The position numbers and the translations under genes were made by a program. The notes under the pieces were generated by a model. It was not told where the DNA came from, made no database searches, and worked only from the letters and a program-made list of their open reading frames with translations. Positions 49,485 through 54,733 of a stretch of 54,733 nt of DNA are shown here, piece after piece. Every line of letters begins with the position of its first letter. Position 1 is the stretch's first letter. The stretch is from QAMH01 sp964435565 (GTDB lineage: Bacteria; Actinomycetota; Coriobacteriia; Coriobacteriales; QAMH01): NCBI GenBank assembly GCA_964435565.1, contig CAYSZR010000006.1, positions 1 to 54,733 of the forward strand, read 5' to 3'.

Positions 49485-52226
49485 TCAGGCGTGCTTGGAT
49501 TTGATGCGGCGGCGCAGGAAGACGACGATAAGAGCGGCGATGCCGACTGCTGTTGCTGCAAGGCCGGCCTTGAGACCAGGCGTTTCGTATACAAGGCGCA
49601 CTTCGTGGTTTCCGGCTGAGAGGTCGAGCCCCATGAAAGAAACGTTTGCCTGCAAGATGGGTACCTCAGAGCCGTCGACATATGCCTTCCATCCAGGTGA
49701 ATACTGCACGGCAAGATACGCGATTTGATCAGATACGAAGTTGGTGTTGAAGGTAATCTCATCGACGCCGAGGTCAAGGTTGCTGATTGTGGATGAATCG
49801 ATATTTTCTATCTCATTTTTATAACTTGACATCGGCTGGCACAGCACGGAAATGTCTTTGTACGAATATTTGCCGACCTTGGGAAAGGAAATGATGATTT
49901 CAGTTTGAGCCTCGGACGTGTAGCCGACATTGGTGAGCCATGTGTTCTTGCCCGTATATAGATTGCTCTTCGGGGTCCAACGTTCAACTGATTTCGTGAC
50001 ACCGGTGCCGGTGGAAATGTTGACATTGTAGTAGTCCGGCAAAGTCTTTTCGTTTCCCTCCAACATGAAGCCTTGGAAGTATAGGTATGTTTCGGAATCA
50101 GGCAGACCGGTAAATGAAAGACATATCTGCGCATTGGGTTGTGTGACGGAAATCGTGCCATCGTCGAGGGTAACCCCTGCGCTTGATTTTGATTCGTCTA
50201 GGGTCCAAGTGAGCTCTTGCGAGCTGAGCGTGAGTGCGTCGCGCGTGGTTTTGTCGACAGAGGCTTGCGCGTATTCCGAATCCTCTAAAACGCATGATTG
50301 CAGCAGGCTTTCCTGTTTTTCAATAGGAGAAAGGGAGTTGTAATCTGATCGAGAAAGCGCGGCATCGTAGGCAAAGACGATGGAATTGTTTTTAGAACTG
50401 GTGTAGAGCCCCAGAAGACTCTTTCTTTCGGATGCAGTTTCAAGCTGTGTGTCGAATCCATAAGGGATAAGGGGGCTGCCTTGATTGGCGACGAAGGCAC
50501 CGACTCCCGATACCGTTTCAAGAAACGCGCGTGAGTCGTTGGTCGCGTATCGATTGCTCTTTGCGTCGGGTAATGCCAAGCCTGTTCTGAACTGGTCTGC
50601 AAGGGTGGGAAACAAGCTCGTATACATTTCAACAGCGGGCATGTTATAGAGCAGGGCGTGCTGCGAGTTGATATAGTCCGTTTTTCCGTTGTCTATCCAG
50701 TCTACGCGCCCTAAATCATCTTGCCAGGCATCATGGACAAGAGCGTACCGGCCGCTATCTGTATTGACCGAATTAGACATGCTGCCAGTAGACGGAAGTT
50801 GCTCAAGGACCGCCTGAAGCGACCCTTTGCCATATCCCATTGCAAGTGCGACAAGCGCGATGCACAGAAGTGCAGGTCCCGCACAGGCGAGAGAGCGTTT
50901 CACAGCAACTCCGGCGCGTCCTCCAACAAACGTCCAAACAAGAACTGCAGAGAGTGGAAGAAGCACGGCGCTCGCTATATAGAATTTTCCCGCATGCGAG
51001 AGAAGCCCGATACCGACAAGGACGCAAAAGATGAGAGCGATAATCAGAAAAGCCTTGCGCCATTGCGCGCGGTCCATTTCCGATGCTGCCTGCAATCCGT
51101 AGGTCGCGATGCAGCAGGTGCCCATTGAAAAAGCGAACGCCCAACGGTCCGTGGAGTAGGAAAAACCGTTGAGGGCACTTCCAAACCAAGGGATAAGCGT
51201 GAAAAGCGCAAGACAGCCAAAGACGCAGGCAAGTTTAATGCGTTCAGGTCTTTTCTGCATCCAAGCAGCGCAGAAATAGAGAATCAGCAACGCGGGCGTG
51301 GGAGGCAGGACCGTGGTTCCCTTAGAAAGTGACAGATTTTTAATCACGCCGAAAAATGCGGTGACAAGGGATAGCGTCTTCTTGTCATCAAAGAACAGGG
51401 GTACATTCGAGTCTCGTTTCATGCTGGTGTGTCCCGAAAGCACAGGGATAAGCACTACGCACGCCATAAGGGCGCCTATCACGTAATAGCCTAGAAAAAC
51501 TCCAACCAAGCACGCAAAATCCTTGATTCCCTTTTGCCGGTCCGAGGTGAAATATCGCAGCAGGCAGTACAGCAGGAGAAAAATGCTGATCATGTAGGCC
51601 CAGTAGAAGAATACGAAAAACGAAAGGAAGATGCCGCATATGAAGGGAAGAGGGCTCTCCTTGTCAAAGATTTTGTCGGCGCCAAGCAAAACCAGCGGCA
51701 AGATGATGGCGGGATCGATGAAGAATGGGTGCCGAGTTGCGCCCCATAAAAGTAGATAGCCTGAAAACGCGTAGAAGAGACAGCCTGCTGCTATGAAACG
51801 GCTGTCTATCTTGCGGCGGCGCATGAAGAATCCGAAGGCCAGGCCGGCTAGATACAAGCGCGCGATGGTTCCCAGTTCGAATGCTGTGGGAAGGATGTTT
51901 TCCGGTAGCAGGGCAGAGATAAGGAAGAAGGGGTCTCCTGCCCATTCGGCAATCGAGACGATAGTGTCTGCGCCATAGCCGATACCGTAATTCCACATTT
52001 GCAGATGGCCCGATGCTGCTGCTGACTTAATCCATTGCCCGATATAGACGAAGATCGGGTAGTCCTCGTCAAGACCGTCAAGAAACCAGAGCAACTCTTT
52101 GTCGGCAAGGTGTACGGCGCCAAGGAATGCGCATGCCAGGATTAGAAATACGACTGTATACGGCGCTGCAAAGCCAGCGGGTGTGCCAGCTTGCCGCTTG
52201 TGTCTCATTGTGAATATCGAACGCAT
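49485..52226 (-). CDS. YfhO-family membrane glycosyltransferase-like protein
   Basis: A protein of about 913 residues with roughly 12-14 membrane helices in the first two thirds, a large external domain rich in Ser/Thr and beta segments, and a final helix before the tail RRRIKSKHA. The N-terminal pattern (DGLDEDYPIFVYIGQWIK and WNYGIGYGADT) and the late segment YSPGWKAYVDGSEVPI are typical of YfhO proteins, which glycosylate lipoteichoic or other wall polymers in Firmicutes. ATG 52226 has AAAGG six bases upstream; a TTG at 52268 is less likely. Exact substrate unknown. Confidence 0.85.
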   Translation of the reverse strand: MRSIFTMRHKRQAGTPAGFAAPYTVVFLILACAFLGAVHLADKELLWFLDGLDEDYPIFVYIGQWIKSAAASGHLQMWNYGIGYGADTIVSIAEWAGDPFFLISALLPENILPTAFELGTIARLYLAGLAFGFFMRRRKIDSRFIAAGCLFYAFSGYLLLWGATRHPFFIDPAIILPLVLLGADKIFDKESPLPFICGIFLSFFVFFYWAYMISIFLLLYCLLRYFTSDRQKGIKDFACLVGVFLGYYVIGALMACVVLIPVLSGHTSMKRDSNVPLFFDDKKTLSLVTAFFGVIKNLSLSKGTTVLPPTPALLILYFCAAWMQKRPERIKLACVFGCLALFTLIPWFGSALNGFSYSTDRWAFAFSMGTCCIATYGLQAASEMDRAQWRKAFLIIALIFCVLVGIGLLSHAGKFYIASAVLLPLSAVLVWTFVGGRAGVAVKRSLACAGPALLCIALVALAMGYGKGSLQAVLEQLPSTGSMSNSVNTDSGRYALVHDAWQDDLGRVDWIDNGKTDYINSQHALLYNMPAVEMYTSLFPTLADQFRTGLALPDAKSNRYATNDSRAFLETVSGVGAFVANQGSPLIPYGFDTQLETASERKSLLGLYTSSKNNSIVFAYDAALSRSDYNSLSPIEKQESLLQSCVLEDSEYAQASVDKTTRDALTLSSQELTWTLDESKSSAGVTLDDGTISVTQPNAQICLSFTGLPDSETYLYFQGFMLEGNEKTLPDYYNVNISTGTGVTKSVERWTPKSNLYTGKNTWLTNVGYTSEAQTEIIISFPKVGKYSYKDISVLCQPMSSYKNEIENIDSSTISNLDLGVDEITFNTNFVSDQIAYLAVQYSPGWKAYVDGSEVPILQANVSFMGLDLSAGNHEVRLVYETPGLKAGLAATAVGIAALIVVFLRRRIKSKHA

Positions 52227-52417
52227 GCTTGCCTTTGTCTGCCCTGATGAAAGCGGGGCGCTATCCAACCATCCTCAACGCATCATACACGAAACGGTTG
52301 TTCTTGCAGAATATACGTGCAGTTTATATGTTACGTGTACTTGAATCGTGAAGATATGCTCGCGCTGAATTATGACCTGTACAATGGAACTGAAGCACAT
52401 TATATGAAAGGACACGC

Positions 52418-53164
52418 ATGTCAAAACAGGAAACTGGACTGTTGCAGGTCGAGGAAGAAGCCGATGAGCTTGGGCTCGCGGTGGCCGATATGGATGACGC
52501 GTTCTCGTATTTTGCTTCAGGTGGCGACGTGGGGGCATTTCTCGATTTTATCCATGAGACTGCGATGCCTCTTGAAAAGTACATGATGTATTACAAATGC
52601 GCCATTATGGAAGTGACCACAAAGTTCCAGGTGCTGAGCGAGCAGTATTCTTGCTTGGGCAACGGCAATCCCATCGAGTCCGTAAAATCGCGTTTGAAGA
52701 CATACGATAGCATCGTGCGTAAGATGATACGCAAGAACTACGAGCGGAGCTTTGCCTCAATTGAAGACAATATCAACGATATCGCCGGCGTGCGTATCAT
52801 ATGCTCGTTTGTCGATGATATCTATCATCTGCGCGATAGCTTTCTTGCACAAGACGATGTCGTTCTGGTCCGCGAGAAGGATTACATCAAGAATCCCAAG
52901 GCAAGCGGGTATCGGGCCCTGCATCTGATTGTCTGTGTGCCCATCTTTCTTGATAACGAAAAGCGCCCTGTCAGGGTTGAGGTCCAGTTGCGAACAATTG
53001 CGATGGACTTCTGGGCGTCGCTCGAACATAAGCTCCGGTACAAGAAGGACCTTCCTGCAGACGAGCTTGCCAGATTGTCGGGCGAACTTGAGGATTGCGC
53101 ACGGCAGTCTGCGTATCTCGACAAGCGCATGCAGTACGTGCGCGATTCGATTCGCGACGAATAA
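52418..53164 (+). CDS. Small alarmone synthetase (RelA/SpoT-domain GTP pyrophosphokinase)
   Basis: A 248-residue (p)ppGpp synthetase of the RelQ/YjbM type with no hydrolase, TGS or ACT domains. Synthetase motifs are seen: NPIESVKSRLKTYDSIVRKM, NDIAGVRIICSF, the ATP-binding IKNPKASGYRALHLIV, and VEVQLRTIAMDFWASLEHKL. GAAAGGA precedes the ATG. It is monocistronic, divergent from the YfhO-like gene and convergent with glpK. It provides stress-dependent alarmone; regulation cannot be seen here. Confidence 0.93.
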   Translation: MSKQETGLLQVEEEADELGLAVADMDDAFSYFASGGDVGAFLDFIHETAMPLEKYMMYYKCAIMEVTTKFQVLSEQYSCLGNGNPIESVKSRLKTYDSIVRKMIRKNYERSFASIEDNINDIAGVRIICSFVDDIYHLRDSFLAQDDVVLVREKDYIKNPKASGYRALHLIVCVPIFLDNEKRPVRVEVQLRTIAMDFWASLEHKLRYKKDLPADELARLSGELEDCARQSAYLDKRMQYVRDSIRDE

Positions 53165-53205
53165 GAGCCAGGCTGGGGAATATGCTTTTGCATGGCGCGC
53201 TGTGA

Positions 53206-54723
53206 TTATAGAGTGCGGCGGACTGCCTCTTTCCATCCGCCTATAAGCGCGTCGGCCTGTGATTTTGATAGTTTCGGTTCGAAGACCTCGTCTGTTTCGC
53301 GCAAAGCGCGTAAAGCTTCGGTGTTCTTCCAAAATTCACTTGAAAGACCCGCAAGAAATGCTGCTCCCAGTGCTGTTGTCTCGATGTTTGCGGGTCGGCG
53401 TATCTGCGTGCGCAGAATGTCGCTTTGAAACTGCAACAAGAAGTCGTTGGACGAGGCGCCGCCATCTGCATTGAGCTGTCTGATCGGCACGCCCGAATCT
53501 GCAGTCATGGCATCGGCAAGATCGTTGACCTGGTATGCGAGTGCTTCAAGGGCTGCTCGAGCAAGCTCGGCGCGCCCCGTTCCGCGTGTGAGACCATAGA
53601 TTGCGCCACGCGCTTCCGGCTTCCAATACGGCGCTCCCATTCCTGTGAATGCGGGCACGATATAGACGCCGCCGGTATCGGGAATGGATTGCGCCAGATG
53701 TTGCGTTTCGGCAGCCTCCTGAATAATTCCCAGCTCGTCTCGTAGCCATTGAATAAGTGCCCCCGCGACAAAGACGCTGCCTTCAAGTGCGTATTCGGTG
53801 TGCCCGATCCCTGGGGCTGAAGCGGCGATAGTCGTGACGAGGTTGTTCTTTGAAGTCACGGGAGTCTGCCCCGTATGCATGAGCAAGAAACACCCGGTCC
53901 CATAGGTGTTCTTTGCCTGACCGGCTTCGAAGCAGCATTGGCCGAAGAGCGCGGATTGCTGGTCGCCAGCGACTCCGCGTATGGCAATGCCTGTGGGGAT
54001 ATTAGGATAGTCGGTACTACCGAAGTACCCCGAGCTTGGTCGCACTTCGGGCATCATCGACAAAGGGATACCGAACAGAGCGAGCAGGTCTTTATCCCAA
54101 CACCCACGCTGTATGTCATAGAGCATGGTGCGGCTTGCGTTCGTAACATCGGTTGCGTGAACGGATCCTCCGGTCAGATTCCAGATAAGCCAACAATCGA
54201 TCGTGCCGAACATGAGCTTGCCAGCGTTTGCAAGATTGCGCGCGCCGTCGACGTTGTCGAGCAGCCATTTGATTTTGCTTGCGGAAAAGTACGCGTCGGG
54301 TCGAAGCCCGGTTATCGCGGTGATACGACTGGAGATTGCGGGGTCGTGGCAGAGCTCGTCAATTATGGGCGCGGTGCGGCGGCATTGCCAGACAATGGCG
54401 TTTGCAATGGGCCTGCCGGTCTCTCTATCCCATACAACCGTGGTCTCGCGTTGGTTTGTTATGCCGATGCTGTCGATATCCGCTGTTTTCAAAGCGTGGT
54501 CGGTGATGAGCTGGGTCATTGCCCCAAGCTGTGAAAAGATGATTTCCTGCGGGTTATGTTCAACCCAGCCAGGTTTGGGATAGATCTGCCCGAATTCGCG
54601 TTGCACGGAGTCGACGAAACGACCTTGTCGGTCGACAAGAACAGCTCTTGACGAGGTTGTTCCTTGGTCGAGCGTTATTATGTACGTTTCAGCCGTAAGA
54701 ACATCCTTTTTGTAGGCCAGCAA
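53206..54723 (-). CDS. glpK: Glycerol kinase
   Basis: Phosphorylates glycerol to glycerol 3-phosphate. The protein has the FGGY-family start TYIITLDQGTTSSRAVLVDR, KPGWVEHNPQEI, the substrate region TNQRETTVVWDRETG, GTIDCWLIWNLTGG, and the C-terminal ATP site with ADGGASSNDFLLQFQSDIL. About 500 residues, as usual. The start is unclear: TTG at 54723 has no visible ribosome site, while a perfect AAGGA lies seven bases before an in-frame ACG (54696-54694), exactly where family homology begins. The gene may be first of an operon on the minus strand; its upstream region is outside the window. Confidence 0.95.
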   Translation of the reverse strand: MLAYKKDVLTAETYIITLDQGTTSSRAVLVDRQGRFVDSVQREFGQIYPKPGWVEHNPQEIIFSQLGAMTQLITDHALKTADIDSIGITNQRETTVVWDRETGRPIANAIVWQCRRTAPIIDELCHDPAISSRITAITGLRPDAYFSASKIKWLLDNVDGARNLANAGKLMFGTIDCWLIWNLTGGSVHATDVTNASRTMLYDIQRGCWDKDLLALFGIPLSMMPEVRPSSGYFGSTDYPNIPTGIAIRGVAGDQQSALFGQCCFEAGQAKNTYGTGCFLLMHTGQTPVTSKNNLVTTIAASAPGIGHTEYALEGSVFVAGALIQWLRDELGIIQEAAETQHLAQSIPDTGGVYIVPAFTGMGAPYWKPEARGAIYGLTRGTGRAELARAALEALAYQVNDLADAMTADSGVPIRQLNADGGASSNDFLLQFQSDILRTQIRRPANIETTALGAAFLAGLSSEFWKNTEALRALRETDEVFEPKLSKSQADALIGGWKEAVRRTL

Positions 54724-54733
54724 GCTAACAGTG

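Overview
The window looks like chromosomal DNA of an anaerobic actinobacterium, most likely class Coriobacteriia (Eggerthellales; moderate GC, perhaps near Cryptobacterium or Slackia). This placement is inferred from gene content only: a dnaK-grpE-dnaJ-hspR-clpB heat-shock cluster with a MerR-type HspR repressor, a DMSO-reductase-family molybdoenzyme of the type abundant in Eggerthellaceae, and several transcripts that look leaderless. Two 10-N gaps (1147-1156 and 35961-35970) and a one-base frameshift in mobA suggest a draft or metagenome-derived assembly. I saw no insertion sequence, prophage, CRISPR array or rRNA.

Layout. 1-4546: metG, a TatD-family nuclease, a flavodoxin-fold protein and rsmA, tightly packed. 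4964-7885: a membrane glycosyltransferase and two unknown membrane proteins. 8041-9311: infC-rpmI-rplT, with an attenuator-like terminator before infC, a probable AUA start codon, and a terminator at the end. 9341-11025: an acetyltransferase, an AEC-family transporter and a small ferredoxin. 11273-18094: the heat-shock cluster. 18218-25234: a cation-transport island with a CtpE-like P-type ATPase, a TrkH channel fused to an extracytoplasmic domain, a tiny membrane protein, a second TrkH, and a free-standing copy of the same extracytoplasmic domain. 25231-32670: rsgA, mobA, a HtrA protease, a two-component pair split around coaX, an M29 aminopeptidase and an ACT-domain protein. 32790-40016: a surface-polysaccharide locus (ABC exporter, three glycosyltransferases, GtrA, UDP-galactopyranose mutase) interrupted by tadA. 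40195-44404: nth and a three-gene molybdoenzyme operon. 44647-54723: a coiled-coil protein, trigger factor and a convergent trigger-factor-like protein, rlmH, a deacetylase pair, tRNA-Ala(CGC), a YfhO-like protein, a small alarmone synthetase and glycerol kinase.

The most interesting part is the molybdoenzyme operon at 41280-44404. The catalytic subunit has the DMSO-reductase-family layout but has lost the N-terminal cysteines that hold the [4Fe-4S] cluster. Its partner is a recognisable ferredoxin-type electron-transfer subunit that has lost nearly all of its cluster cysteines. Loss in both subunits points to a molybdenum enzyme complex without Fe-S clusters, perhaps doing a non-redox reaction. 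The genes use a narrow codon set typical of strong expression, follow a long structured leader, and end at a strong terminator. The second notable system is the duplicated TrkH plus extracytoplasmic-domain module, fused in one copy and split in the other.
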